DNA from: Costertonia aggregata
GTDB lineage: Bacteria; Bacteroidota; Bacteroidia; Flavobacteriales; Flavobacteriaceae
Length of the DNA stretch: 64,000 nt
Reading direction: 5' to 3'
Assembly (NCBI RefSeq): GCF_013402795.1
Contig: NZ_CP058595.1
Location: forward strand, 965,501 to 1,029,500
Below the pieces are notes generated by a model. That model did no database searches. It saw nothing but the letters and a program-made list of their open reading frames with translations, and had not been told where the DNA came from. Made by a program: the position numbers and the translations under genes. Shown piece after piece: positions 48,482-57,514 of the stretch (within the stretch, counting starts at the first letter, position 1; every line of letters starts with the position of its first letter).

Positions 48482-49483
48482 TCAATTTCCCCAAATTCGT
48501 TCCCAAAGTGCTGAAAAAAGGCGTTTGGCATCTCTTTTGAATTTTGGGGTTTCCTCTACCTTGAGGCCCGTGTCATCAGGGGTCAATCTATAACTAAACG
48601 CAAATTGTTCCTCGTTCGGGTCAAGACTGATCAAACCAAATCTAAGATCGTTAAAAAACAAACCGCCTTCCTTTTTTGTTATCGTATACCACCCTTCGGA
48701 TATATTGATAAGCCGGTTTATTTTATCATTCGTCCTTAAATCGCCCAAAAGCCCATGGTTTTTGGGAAATGATGTAAACTGTATTTCTTCTGAATCAAAA
48801 AAAGAGTAATTGCCAATCAAATAAACATCTCCCGCATCAATATTGGCCGTCCATAAAAGCGTATTGAAAGGTGTGGGCCTACTATCGATTTTTGAATATT
48901 GTATTTTTTGAAATTCCAATGTCCTTGTGAATTTCTGATAGGCAAATCCCTTTAACAAAAGGCTTACCAACAAGTAAGAACTACTGATCAACAAGCCCAT
49001 GGTATTGTATTTTTTTCTTACGGGTGACATCTTTTTTTGGCGCATGGCCAAAATCACGAATATCAAAAAGGGAATCGTGTATAGCGGATCTATCACAAAG
49101 ATGTTCTGAAAGGCCAACCGGGTCTTGAACGGCCAAAACAATTGAGTACCCCATGTTGTAAAAGCATCTAAAATAGGATGGGTGACCAATCCCCAGAACA
49201 TCAGCAGTGACCAATCTTTCCAAGTGGCGTCGCGCTTACGGTTTACTTTCCAGACCATCCATCCAAAAACAGGGGCGAACAAAACAGAGAATAAAACAGA
49301 GTGACTGAATCCCCTGTGCCACTCCGTAGCCGTAACCGTATCCACAAAGTAACGGCACAGTACATCCAAATCTGGGACAGTACCTGCAATAGCCCCGTAA
49401 AGCATAGCCTTGTTCCCTACTTTTTTGCCAAGAACGGCTTCACCTACCGAAGCGCCGAGAACTATTTGTGTTAAAGAATCCAT
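48482..49483 (-). CDS. DUF457/YdjM-type membrane-bound metal-dependent hydrolase
   Basis: A 333-residue protein. The start MDSLTQIVLGASVGEAVLG, PDLDVL (about 37) and WHRGFSHSVLFSVL (about 55) carry the aspartate and histidine pattern of the DUF457 (YdjM/LexA-regulated) family, and THPILDAFTTWGTQLFWPF (about 101) supplies more. Several membrane helices follow (about 10-25, 60-80, 90-105, 128-147, 160-178). The C-terminal ~130 residues are soluble. Reaction is unknown; the family is thought to act on membrane lipids. Stands alone between DUF4407 (convergent) and the MutS-like gene. Confidence 0.85.
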   Translation of the reverse strand: MDSLTQIVLGASVGEAVLGKKVGNKAMLYGAIAGTVPDLDVLCRYFVDTVTATEWHRGFSHSVLFSVLFAPVFGWMVWKVNRKRDATWKDWSLLMFWGLVTHPILDAFTTWGTQLFWPFKTRLAFQNIFVIDPLYTIPFLIFVILAMRQKKMSPVRKKYNTMGLLISSSYLLVSLLLKGFAYQKFTRTLEFQKIQYSKIDSRPTPFNTLLWTANIDAGDVYLIGNYSFFDSEEIQFTSFPKNHGLLGDLRTNDKINRLINISEGWYTITKKEGGLFFNDLRFGLISLDPNEEQFAFSYRLTPDDTGLKVEETPKFKRDAKRLFSALWERIWGN

Positions 49484-49561
49484 TGATTTTTTAGAATTAA
49501 GGTGCTAGCTACGTGGTTTCTTGATTTACAATCTCAAAATCGCATACCCAACATCCAATGC

Positions 49562-51334
49562 TTATTTTACTATCCCCATTTTCTTTAACAAAAATGAAGC
49601 GTTCATATTTTGGCATATGCCGTCTTTGAACCGGTAATCAAAATGAAGTTCGTCATCAATGATTTCGGCATCAAAATAATGGTTTTTTACCTGTGGAAGT
49701 TCCTGAGCCACTTCACAGAGGCTCAAATCATGGGTAGCAATGATTCCCGTGGATTTCGAAGCGACCAACCGCTCCACGAATTTTCGGGAACCTTTGGCCT
49801 TGTCGGTACTATTGGTCCCTTTCAAAATCTCGTCCAAAACAATGAAATAGGTATCTTTCTCAATTTCGTCAACAACGAACTTTAGTCGTTTTAATTCCGA
49901 AAAGAAATAGGATTCATCATCTGTAAGAGAATCCGTGGTACGCATACTGGTAATCAATTTAACAGGACGATAATCAACCGATTTCGCACAAACCGGAAGC
50001 CCAATATTGGCCATTGCAATTTGCAACGAAACGGTACGCAGAAAAGTACTCTTCCCCGCCATATTGGCCCCTGTGATGATAAAAAACTCTTCTGTGTTTA
50101 TTTGAAAGTCGTTCAGCACACTTTTTTCCGGATGTAACAACGGATGTCCCGCTCCTTTGGATTTTAAGATGGTTTTATCGTCCACAATATTCGGGAAACT
50201 ATATTCGGGATGGTTAAAAACAAAGTTCCCAAGGCTGTTGTACGCATCAAAAAAGGCAATGACCTCAAACCACTTTTCAACCGAGGCACCGTGGTTTTTT
50301 ATCCATTGTTCCACTTTAAAACAAGTGGCCAGCCCACGTAGAAAAAAACCATTGCCGAAAATGAGATAGAACAAATTGTTGTTTTGATCAATACTGTTCA
50401 AAAGTCCAGAAAAGTCCTTTAGTACCAAGGAGGTCTTTTTACCATCACTGAGTATTTTTTGCTGTTGCACCCTAAGTACATCAGATTTAAAATTTGTCTC
50501 TTCAATACTAGCCAATAGCTTATTGTATTGCTGAAATGTAGATTGAATCTTAGAAGTACCCAATCCCAGCCTCGTTATCTTTTTGCTGTACACGCCCGTA
50601 ATCAATAGCCCGAATATCAACCAATATAGCAAGACCGACTCCGGTACAACATCAAAAAAATATAGGGCTATACCGCTGATCGACAGTATGGAAAAAATCC
50701 ATGGCAAATAACGCATAAACTTGGGCAAAAAGGGTTTGTAAGCGTTCAACCATTTTACCGTTGCATCGGTCGTGGTTTCCGTTTTCGCCAATGATGCTAT
50801 GGCCTTAAAGTGGTGCCGCCATTGGGTCATATCAGAAAGCTCCTTGATCGCTTCTTGTTTTGAAACAATATCGTTGGTAGTATTTTCCGTCAACAAAGCG
50901 GCCAAAGTATCACTACCCTGTTTTAAGGCTGTTCGGTTGAAATATTGATAAAAAGAGCCCCTACCGAAAAGATCAATATCTTGACTAAAATGATGTAATG
51001 GATTTTTATACGCATTACCTTGGGGCAGGTTATCAAAATCCCTATGTAATACCCGGATTTCGGTTTCATTAATTTGGATGAGCGCCTTGAGCATGTCTCT
51101 TTGGTACTGTAAATTGGTATGCCTTGAAACCAGATACAAAAAAATGGCGATAGCCGATATAATTACGGCAAATACCCACTTGGTATGTTCAAAAACCAAG
51201 TAAATCACGAATGCGGCAATGATAAAAACGGACAAGCGCAGCATGCTTGAAACAAACAATTGTTTCTTAAGTTTTTGGAGTTTATCCGAATACTCTTGAA
51301 TTTGATTTTGATAAAAGGTAGCTAAATCCTGCAT
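49562..51334 (-). CDS. Membrane-associated MutS-family ATPase
   Basis: A 590-residue protein from the ATG at 51334; a GTG 15 codons earlier is possible. Two hydrophobic hairpins (about 29-70 and 200-245) suggest membrane insertion. The C-terminal ~180 residues are a MutS ATPase: GANMAGKSTFLRTVS (Walker A, about 425), SYFFSELKRLK (signature), FIVLDEILKGTNSTDKAKGS (Walker B and D-loop, about 498) and IIATHDLSL (H-loop). The mismatch-recognition domain of MutS and the Smr nuclease of MutS2 are both absent. Members occur in Bacteroidota without a known role; DNA mismatch repair is unlikely. Confidence 0.85.
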   Translation of the reverse strand: MQDLATFYQNQIQEYSDKLQKLKKQLFVSSMLRLSVFIIAAFVIYLVFEHTKWVFAVIISAIAIFLYLVSRHTNLQYQRDMLKALIQINETEIRVLHRDFDNLPQGNAYKNPLHHFSQDIDLFGRGSFYQYFNRTALKQGSDTLAALLTENTTNDIVSKQEAIKELSDMTQWRHHFKAIASLAKTETTTDATVKWLNAYKPFLPKFMRYLPWIFSILSISGIALYFFDVVPESVLLYWLIFGLLITGVYSKKITRLGLGTSKIQSTFQQYNKLLASIEETNFKSDVLRVQQQKILSDGKKTSLVLKDFSGLLNSIDQNNNLFYLIFGNGFFLRGLATCFKVEQWIKNHGASVEKWFEVIAFFDAYNSLGNFVFNHPEYSFPNIVDDKTILKSKGAGHPLLHPEKSVLNDFQINTEEFFIITGANMAGKSTFLRTVSLQIAMANIGLPVCAKSVDYRPVKLITSMRTTDSLTDDESYFFSELKRLKFVVDEIEKDTYFIVLDEILKGTNSTDKAKGSRKFVERLVASKSTGIIATHDLSLCEVAQELPQVKNHYFDAEIIDDELHFDYRFKDGICQNMNASFLLKKMGIVK

Positions 51335-51410
51335 CCGTTGAGAGAATGATTTTTTGATGCCATGTACTACGCTCGGCACGGGTTAATCTGTAAAGATATA
51401 GAATAGGAAA

Positions 51411-51770
51411 TTATTGCAGTTCATCTAGTTCTGCCTTAAGCTTTTTGGTAAATTTGGATATTACCAAGTCATATGAATGGTCTATAAGTTCAGCTACCAA
51501 TTTTGGCGGAACGCTTTCCAAGATAACCGTATTCCAATGCACCTTGCTCATATGCCAACCTGCAATAACGCCGCCATCATATTCTTCACGTAGTTGAACG
51601 GCCCGCTCCGGATCGCACTTTAGGTTTACTTGTGACGGCACTCTCTCCAAGCCACAAAGTGCGAACATTTTTCCCATGACCTTGAAAACAAGGGTATGTT
51701 CGTCAAACGGAAAATCTTCGGTAACCCCTTTTTTGGCAATACAATATTCACGAAATACTTCTACGTTCAT
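51411..51770 (-). CDS. MmcQ/YjbR family protein
   Basis: A 119-residue small alpha/beta protein. The pattern EDFPFDEHTLVFKVMGKMFAL (split around FDEHT and FKVMGKMFA), LKCDPERAVQLREEY and WHMSKVHWNTVIL is that of MmcQ/YjbR (CyaY-like fold) proteins, sometimes called DNA-binding on weak grounds. It opens a run of small genes on this strand, 6 bp from the next gene. Confidence 0.85.
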   Translation of the reverse strand: MNVEVFREYCIAKKGVTEDFPFDEHTLVFKVMGKMFALCGLERVPSQVNLKCDPERAVQLREEYDGGVIAGWHMSKVHWNTVILESVPPKLVAELIDHSYDLVISKFTKKLKAELDELQ

Positions 51771-51776
51771 CCGTGT

Positions 51777-52172
51777 TTAGTTTACACCTTTTGAATCGTA
51801 AACGACGACCTTCGTCCATAATTCGCTGGACTCCTCGATAAATACTTTATGGGGAGCTTCATCTTGGTAGTTTTGCTGTGCCTCGGCCGACTCAAAGGTT
51901 ACTATCAATGCGTATGTAAAAGAGCCGTCTACCACATCTCTACTTGCTCTTGGCGGTTTTCCGATATACTTGGTCTTTGCATACGCCGAATTATCCAAAA
52001 ACTTCTGTAGCGATTTTTCAAAAGCCATACAATCTTCCTTGCTATCGGGATTTTCTAACCAAAAGTATACGGTATGGGCAAAATTGGAATCAAACTGTTT
52101 CATATCTTTTTCATTTTGGCCAAAGCCTATCGTTATGGTAAATAAAAGTAGTAAAGTTGATTTTGTTTTCAT
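51777..52172 (-). CDS. Secreted Dabb (stress-responsive alpha/beta-barrel) protein
   Basis: A 131-residue protein with a signal peptide (MKTKSTLLLLFTITIGFGQ). The mature part has the Dabb ferredoxin-like pattern: AHTVYFWLENPDSKEDCMAF (about 32-51), YAKTKYIGKPP and TYALIVTFESAEAQQNYQ with HKVFIEE. These small dimeric proteins have varied roles; activity here is unknown. Overall in an operon-like row with the DUF4230 gene (4 bp upstream) and MmcQ (6 bp downstream). Confidence 0.83.
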   Translation of the reverse strand: MKTKSTLLLLFTITIGFGQNEKDMKQFDSNFAHTVYFWLENPDSKEDCMAFEKSLQKFLDNSAYAKTKYIGKPPRASRDVVDGSFTYALIVTFESAEAQQNYQDEAPHKVFIEESSELWTKVVVYDSKGVN

Positions 52173-52176
52173 TTGT

Positions 52177-52806
52177 TTATGTTCTGTTCTCTAAAACTTC
52201 CTTTTGTTTTTCTGAAATTTCCAAGGCGGTATAATCTAATTTCCAGCCGATGGTTTCTACAATTTTCTCGATAAGCAGTACGGTTTGCAATGCTTCTTTT
52301 CGAGCGGTTTCCATTAAGCCACTTTCCGGTATTTTTTCTTTGATATGTTTTTTGGCCTCTTGGTTAAGGCTGGTCAGATCATCTGGCGTAAATGTGTTGA
52401 ACAATCCATTTTTAACGTCATAAAATTCTAGTTCGGGCTCTATGGAAAGTACTTCGGGCTGTGGAAAATTGGTCAGAATGATTTTTCTTTTCCCGTCATC
52501 GGCATGCATCAGTATTTTTTTAAGATCATAACCGATCTGCGCCTTTGCCTTGATGACAATCAAAGCCTTTTTTTTACTACTGACCAAACTCAGAAACCGT
52601 TCCTTGGTATTCTCGTACTTGTAAATTTCCGCAAAATCACCTTCTACCGAAATCAACTTGCACACACTTTTTATCTTTTCAAGCAGTACGGTAGACTGGT
52701 GCGTGGTAAGCTCCTTATTTTTCTTTTTCCTGAAAAGGGAAAAAAACCAATACATGATGATCGCCCCTAAAATAAGACCTAGAAAAACTTCTAAAACATC
52801 GCCCAT
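52177..52806 (-). CDS. DUF4230 membrane-anchored protein
   Basis: A 209-residue protein with one N-terminal membrane helix (about 6-24, VFLGLILGAIIMYWFFSLF) and a basic stop (RKKKNK). The soluble part includes VEGDFAEIYKYENTKE, KKALIVIKAKAQIGYDLKKI and NFPQPEVLSIEPELEFYDVK, which fit DUF4230. Function unknown. It is 4 bp before the Dabb gene and 8 bp after DUF4260, so this is one transcript. Confidence 0.84.
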   Translation of the reverse strand: MGDVLEVFLGLILGAIIMYWFFSLFRKKKNKELTTHQSTVLLEKIKSVCKLISVEGDFAEIYKYENTKERFLSLVSSKKKALIVIKAKAQIGYDLKKILMHADDGKRKIILTNFPQPEVLSIEPELEFYDVKNGLFNTFTPDDLTSLNQEAKKHIKEKIPESGLMETARKEALQTVLLIEKIVETIGWKLDYTALEISEKQKEVLENRT

Positions 52807-52814
52807 TATTCTAT

Positions 52815-53168
52815 CTATTTTTTTCCTATTTCACCCAAATGGGTATACTTGAATCCTTTATCATATTTGAGTCCGTAACCAAAAACCCTATCCATTGCCG
52901 AATGTGAGAACAAAATCACACCTGCCAATTGCACTAGAGGAAACGATAGGTACATCCCTAAAAAATAAATTACGATGGCCATACCCTTGTGATGAAACAA
53001 ATTATACCCTATAGCCCCTGTGGTATTGCCAAACAAATACCCCAACATACCTATATCTGGTATTAAAATTAGCACCAAAAACCACCACCACTCAAAACCC
53101 AATAGCCCAAACATAAAAACACCTAAGATAAACATGGCAAATTCCTCTAATCTTAACAGATGTTTCAT
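52815..53168 (-). CDS. DUF4260 membrane protein
   Basis: A 117-residue protein with four hydrophobic segments and WWWFLVLILIPDIGMLGYLFG, YNLFHHKG and HSAMDRVFGYGLKY, all features of DUF4260. The paired histidines and D of HSAMDR suggest metal binding, but no role is known. Its start overlaps the cyclase-family gene by 4 bp (ATGA), indicating coupling. Confidence 0.85.
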   Translation of the reverse strand: MKHLLRLEEFAMFILGVFMFGLLGFEWWWFLVLILIPDIGMLGYLFGNTTGAIGYNLFHHKGMAIVIYFLGMYLSFPLVQLAGVILFSHSAMDRVFGYGLKYDKGFKYTHLGEIGKK

Positions 53169-53917
53169 GGTTGTAAGGTTTTATATAAAACCGGCCTTGA
53201 AGGGCTCGCATCATTTTCAAAAGGGGCCACTTGCAAGTTCAACAAATATGTGCCGTCCGGTATGTCATTATCCACATATACGAACTCAGTTATCGTAGCG
53301 TTTTCTCGAATTTCCCCCTCAAAATCCCAAAATGCTTTGTGTGCCAAAAGGGCTCCATCATCCTTTTCTTTATCAATTGAGGGCAAGTCTACCAATAGAT
53401 GCTCAACGCCGATTTCTTTCAGATATTCGGCAGCCTCTTTAGTAAGATATGGTGGATTGGTATTGGAATACTGCCTGGATTTTTTCGCAACCGTATTGGG
53501 CAGAGTGCGTACAACCAATGCTTTTGATTTTTTGTCTTTTAAAGTATTTTGAAGCAGTTGTCTTGAAATTACCAAATCGTCTTTGTTCTTTTCTGGAGCG
53601 ACGGTTACCACCTCTGCCAAATAGTAAAATTGGTTTAGACTTTGGTTAACGGAGTAGAAATCTTTTGTAATATGGCCCACACATTCGGTATGCGTGCCGT
53701 GGGCGTGCGGGTTGAACCAAATATCATTAAAATTGGTAGAAGCACCTTGCGTTACACTACCGATAAAATTGTCATTTTTATGCGGTTCTATTTTGGGATG
53801 ACCAAGGTACCATGCGTTTACGTTGGTAGCGTTGCCATGTAACGGTATCGAAATATCCAATGGCTTAGACAGGTCAATTCGATATTCTTTTTGGTTATGT
53901 GTTAGTATTGATTTCAT
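53165..53917 (-). CDS. Cyclase-family metal hydrolase (kynurenine formamidase-like)
   Basis: A 250-residue enzyme. The metal motif HAHGTHTECVGHI (about 72-84) corresponds to HxGTHxDxPxH of the cyclase/formamidase family. DLSKPLDISIPLHG near the start and LLVDLPSIDKEKDDG (about 166) are also typical. Substrates of relatives include N-formylkynurenine and isatin. No tryptophan pathway genes are near. First gene of a minus-strand group with DUF4260, DUF4230, Dabb and MmcQ. Confidence 0.85.
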   Translation of the reverse strand: MKSILTHNQKEYRIDLSKPLDISIPLHGNATNVNAWYLGHPKIEPHKNDNFIGSVTQGASTNFNDIWFNPHAHGTHTECVGHITKDFYSVNQSLNQFYYLAEVVTVAPEKNKDDLVISRQLLQNTLKDKKSKALVVRTLPNTVAKKSRQYSNTNPPYLTKEAAEYLKEIGVEHLLVDLPSIDKEKDDGALLAHKAFWDFEGEIRENATITEFVYVDNDIPDGTYLLNLQVAPFENDASPSRPVLYKTLQP

Positions 53918-54024
53918 GAAAAAAGGTCAAGTTGAGCTTGGTCGAGATATTTCATTAGGATTTTTGTTGTCAACTCCCGGCTGCACTTGAATAAGTAAGG
54001 CTCTGTTTTCGACATTGACCAAAT

Positions 54025-55206
54025 TTACTTCATTTTTATCATAAAGAGGTCGGCAGCAATCCCATCGGCCAAAAACTTTCCTTTTTTGGTCGCCAACAAA
54101 ATATCGCCATCCAAATAGAGTAAATGTTGCGCTACATACTTTTCCGCCTGCATCATCGCATATTCTTTATATTTTACTCCGTACTCAGTTGCTATTTTGG
54201 TCAAGGATACGCCCCATATGGTACGTAAACCTGTCATCACGTACTCGTTATACTTATCGGTTGTGGACAGTACCTCAACTTCCATAGGTAGTTCCCCATT
54301 TTCAATGGCCTTTAAGTATTTGGGATTGTTATTGATATTCCATCCCCTTCTATTTCCATCAAACGAATGTGCGGAAGGACCAATACCCATATACTTTTTT
54401 TGCTGCCAGTAGGCCGAATTGTTTTTGGAAAAATAACCAGGTTTCCCAAAATTCGAAATCTCATAACAGTCATAGCCCGCTTTTGTGAGCCTTTCCGATA
54501 AAATATTAAAATGATGCTGCGCCACCTCATCATCCACTGGTTGTACCAATCCTTTGGCCACAAAATTCGCCAAAGCGGTTTTGGGCTCAATGGTCAAGGC
54601 ATAACTTGAAATATGGGGCACACCAAAAGAAATAGCTTTTTCAATGTTTTCAAGCCAACGCTCATTGGTCATATTGGGCATACCATATATTAAATCGATA
54701 GAAATATTTTCAAAGTAGTGAGTCGCCAAGGACAAGGATGCTATGGCTTCTTCAGACGAATGTGCCCTGTTCATCAGTTTTAAATCTTGGTCAAAAAAAG
54801 ATTGTACGCCAATACTCAAACGATTTACAGGGCTTTGGGATAGTTGGGTTATTTTGTCTTTTGATAGGTCATCTGGGTTGGCCTCTAAAGTAATTTCGGG
54901 ATTTTTGGCCACGGTGTAGTGGCCATATACCGATGCGATTATTCTTTTTATCTCATCGGTATCTAAAACAGATGGCGTACCACCACCAAAGTATATAGTT
55001 TCTACAATTTCACCTTTAAACTCATCCTTTCTAAATTCCAGTTCTTTACAGAATGCCATAACCATAGCTTCTTTCTTTCCCATACTGGTAGAAAAATGAA
55101 AATCACAATAGTGGCAGGCTTGCTTGCAAAAGGGGATGTGAATGTAGATACCGCCGCCCCGAGAGGCAGTATTTATTGAGTCATTTGATTTTTTTGGTTG
55201 TTTCAA
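54025..55206 (-). CDS. hemW: Heme chaperone HemW (HemN-like radical SAM protein)
   Basis: A 393-residue radical SAM protein. The cluster motif CKQACHYCDF is at about 28-37 (CxxxCxxC), then YFGGGTPSVL (about 72), LEANPDD (about 105), RLSIGVQSFFD (about 120) and DLIYGMPNMT (about 175). HemW lacks the extra cysteine of CPO HemN. No ATG precedes the conserved GIYIHIPFC, so the TTG at 55206 is taken as the start. It follows ruvC by 9 bp. Confidence 0.92.
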   Translation of the reverse strand: MKQPKKSNDSINTASRGGGIYIHIPFCKQACHYCDFHFSTSMGKKEAMVMAFCKELEFRKDEFKGEIVETIYFGGGTPSVLDTDEIKRIIASVYGHYTVAKNPEITLEANPDDLSKDKITQLSQSPVNRLSIGVQSFFDQDLKLMNRAHSSEEAIASLSLATHYFENISIDLIYGMPNMTNERWLENIEKAISFGVPHISSYALTIEPKTALANFVAKGLVQPVDDEVAQHHFNILSERLTKAGYDCYEISNFGKPGYFSKNNSAYWQQKKYMGIGPSAHSFDGNRRGWNINNNPKYLKAIENGELPMEVEVLSTTDKYNEYVMTGLRTIWGVSLTKIATEYGVKYKEYAMMQAEKYVAQHLLYLDGDILLATKKGKFLADGIAADLFMIKMK

Positions 55207-55215
55207 TCCTTACTA

Positions 55216-55806
55216 TTATTTCTTTTTTCTAAGATTGACAACAGGCGTTTCCCCTTTAGGATTTTGGGGGCTATTCTGCTTCACAAAAGCGGACCAACCG
55301 GTATAGCTTTTTCCCACATCTACCCTACCTTCATTATAAAAATGACATACTGCGGCCGCAAGGCCATCGGTACTGTCCAAATTTTTAGGGAGTGTTTTCA
55401 ACCCTAGAACACTTTGCAGCATTTTGGCGACCTGTTCCTTACTGGCGTTACCGTTGCCCGTTATGGCCATCTTAATTTTTTTTGGAAGGTATTCGGTAAT
55501 CGGTATTTGACGTGAAAGTCCGGCAGCCATGGCTACGCCTTGCGCTCGGCCCAATTTTAGCATAGACTGTACATTTTTGCCAAAAAATGGGGCTTCAATG
55601 GCAATTTCATCGGGATGATAGGTGTCTATCAACTCTAGGGTGCGTTCAAAAATAAGTTTCAATTTAGTATAGGGGTCATCATATTTTTTGAGCAATAGCT
55701 CGTTCATTTGAATGAACTGCATCTTTTTTCCCGTTACCTTGATAATCCCAAACCCCATAATAGTGGTACCTGGATCAATGCCCAATATGATTTTTTCCGA
55801 AGCCAA
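55216..55806 (-). CDS. ruvC: Crossover junction endodeoxyribonuclease RuvC
   Basis: A 196-residue Holliday junction nuclease. ILGIDPGTTIMGFG (about 8-21) carries the first catalytic aspartate; IAIEAPFFGKN (about 69) the glutamate; AITGNGNASKEQVAKML (about 112) and the DSTDGLAAAVCHFY motif (about 145) the last two acids. The frame opens with TTG directly before conserved sequence and no ATG is available. Tail of ~25 basic residues is longer than usual. Followed by hemW and preceded 3 bp by a lipoprotein gene. Confidence 0.94.
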   Translation of the reverse strand: MASEKIILGIDPGTTIMGFGIIKVTGKKMQFIQMNELLLKKYDDPYTKLKLIFERTLELIDTYHPDEIAIEAPFFGKNVQSMLKLGRAQGVAMAAGLSRQIPITEYLPKKIKMAITGNGNASKEQVAKMLQSVLGLKTLPKNLDSTDGLAAAVCHFYNEGRVDVGKSYTGWSAFVKQNSPQNPKGETPVVNLRKKK

Positions 55807-55809
55807 AAG

Positions 55810-56292
55810 CTAATTGAGTTTTGTGTTGAGAACAATGGGGATACGAAACTTTGCGTTTACCGGAATCCCCCTTTTCAGGGCCGGTTCAACTTTTGGCAAA
55901 CTCTTTAAGCTTTGCGTGATTATCTCATCAAATTCTGGCATTTGTTCATCTATGGTAATATCTTTTTGGATGTTCAAAACGGATACCGTACCTTCTTTGT
56001 CCATCAAAAAATCAACGAACAAGGTATCGTTTACATCTTTGTTGAGGACGAATTCAAAATCTTGTAAGGTCATTGAAAAATGAAGTAGGATATTTTCCTG
56101 AAAACATCTTCTTTGGTTCATTTTGGATGATGTCTCATCACAATCGCTGAACAGGGGATATTGATCCAGGTCGTTCCAATCGATCTGCTGCATTTCTTCT
56201 TCTACCAGTTTTTGTGTTTTGGCATCTTTGGAGGGCAACCACTCGCAAGAGGCCAAAAGGCATAACACACCCAAAAACAAAAGATTTTTCAT
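55810..56292 (-). CDS. TonB-C-like lipoprotein
   Basis: A 160-residue protein with lipobox LLASC (about residue 16). Residues ~45-160 resemble a TonB C-terminal domain (FVDFLMDKEGTVSVLNIQKD, then LPKVEPALKRGIPVNAKFRI), as in the large M56 protein nearby. It also shares a cysteine pattern, LFSDCDETSS...RCFQENI, with the PVFPGC...CFxENI blocks of that protein. Without a cytoplasmic anchor it cannot act as an energy transducer; a regulatory or binding role is possible. Confidence 0.72.
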   Translation of the reverse strand: MKNLLFLGVLCLLASCEWLPSKDAKTQKLVEEEMQQIDWNDLDQYPLFSDCDETSSKMNQRRCFQENILLHFSMTLQDFEFVLNKDVNDTLFVDFLMDKEGTVSVLNIQKDITIDEQMPEFDEIITQSLKSLPKVEPALKRGIPVNAKFRIPIVLNTKLN

Positions 56293-56373
56293 CAAGAATG
56301 AGGTTCTGACCGGAAAATTACGACTTTTTGGGCAAGTACGGTAGGCTGGGGAAAGCTTTAAGAGTAGCGGGTA

Positions 56374-57514
56374 CTATTTTTTACCAAAGTGGATATCCTC
56401 CTTGAATTTTCGGATTCGTTTAGCGGCTATGCTCGATAAATACTCATCTTGCCCATTAAATTTTTTCATAAAAGACTCATAACAATCCAATATCGTCTTA
56501 GAATCTTTATAATACTGTTCAGAGGTAGTATATAGTTGAAAATGTGACCGTATATCATCTGGATCCTCATTACAAGCCAATTTGTAATACTTTAAAGCGG
56601 ACCCCAAATCTTGCTTCTCTCTGGCCAAACTTGCCAAATAATGATACTCCCTGTTCAAAAATGGGTCTTGGGCTTCAATAGATTTTTTGATACAGTATGC
56701 CGCACTGTCCCTTTTCGGCTTCTTTATAATAGGTCTGAGCGAGTTGAAAATAGGCATCTGCATTGGTTTCGTTTATTTCCAATACTTTTTTCAAGGCAAT
56801 TTTGGCCTTGTCAAACTCCCAATGTCTATAATAACTATAGCCTAGTTTTGCATAGATATACTCTTTGCTTTCACCCAACTGCAACAGTTTTTCAAACCAA
56901 GGGATAGCTTTGCCATATTCTGAATTATTATACAAGGCCAATGCCTTTAGGTTGATAAGCGACACATTTTCTGAATAATATGACAGCCCTCTATTGGCAT
57001 ATACCAAGGCACTATCATTATCATTTTGAGTTACACAATATTTTGCGAGTTGAAAAAAACTTCTTATGTGTGTACTATCCATTAATATGGCCTTTATGAA
57101 AGCATCAATACTTTCGTCCCGATTTTCGGCATTTTGAAGTGACAGCCCATGGTAATAGTGATATTCAGGGTTGGTCTTGCCACTTTTTGCTAAACGGGAG
57201 AACATCTAGTATGCTTTCTCTACCTGCTTTACCTTTAAATACAACTTTCCCAATTCAAAACGGGCAATTTGCGAACTGGTATCGCTTTTGATGATATTTT
57301 CATATTGGATTACAGCCTTTTTATAGTTTCCAATATTGTGATAGGCACGGGCAATTTGCAGCCATGATTTCTGCGAACCTATTTTTGCGTAGCCATTAAT
57401 TGCCTGTTTATAGTTACCGATGGTATACAAACTATCCGCGGTTTCCGCTACCGAAGATTGAGCCTCGGCCTTCACTATGCCAAAAAACACCAAAAAGACA
57501 AGGGTATTTTTCAA
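56374..57514 (-). pseudogene. TPR-repeat gene broken by a stop codon and a frameshift
   Basis: Three consecutive pieces make one secreted TPR protein of about 380 residues. Piece 1 (57514-57206, TTG start, signal ending AEAQ) stops at EKAY-TAG; piece 2 (57205-56675) continues in the same frame with MFSRLAKSG and good TPR pattern. Near 56705, in GAAAAGGGAC, one base is missing, after which the proper frame (RDSAAYCIKKSIEAQDPF) continues to 56374. TPR signatures such as AYHNIGNYKKAVIQYE and AYFQLAQTYYKEAEK are spread throughout. It overlaps the sensor gene start by 4 bp, as third gene of the blaI operon. Two lesions argue for a true pseudogene over a sequencing slip. Confidence 0.8.

Noticed and set aside
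56690-56720. Programmed frameshift in the TPR gene
   Set aside because: The slippery site is poor (AAAAGGG) and an upstream in-frame stop already prevents translation into it.
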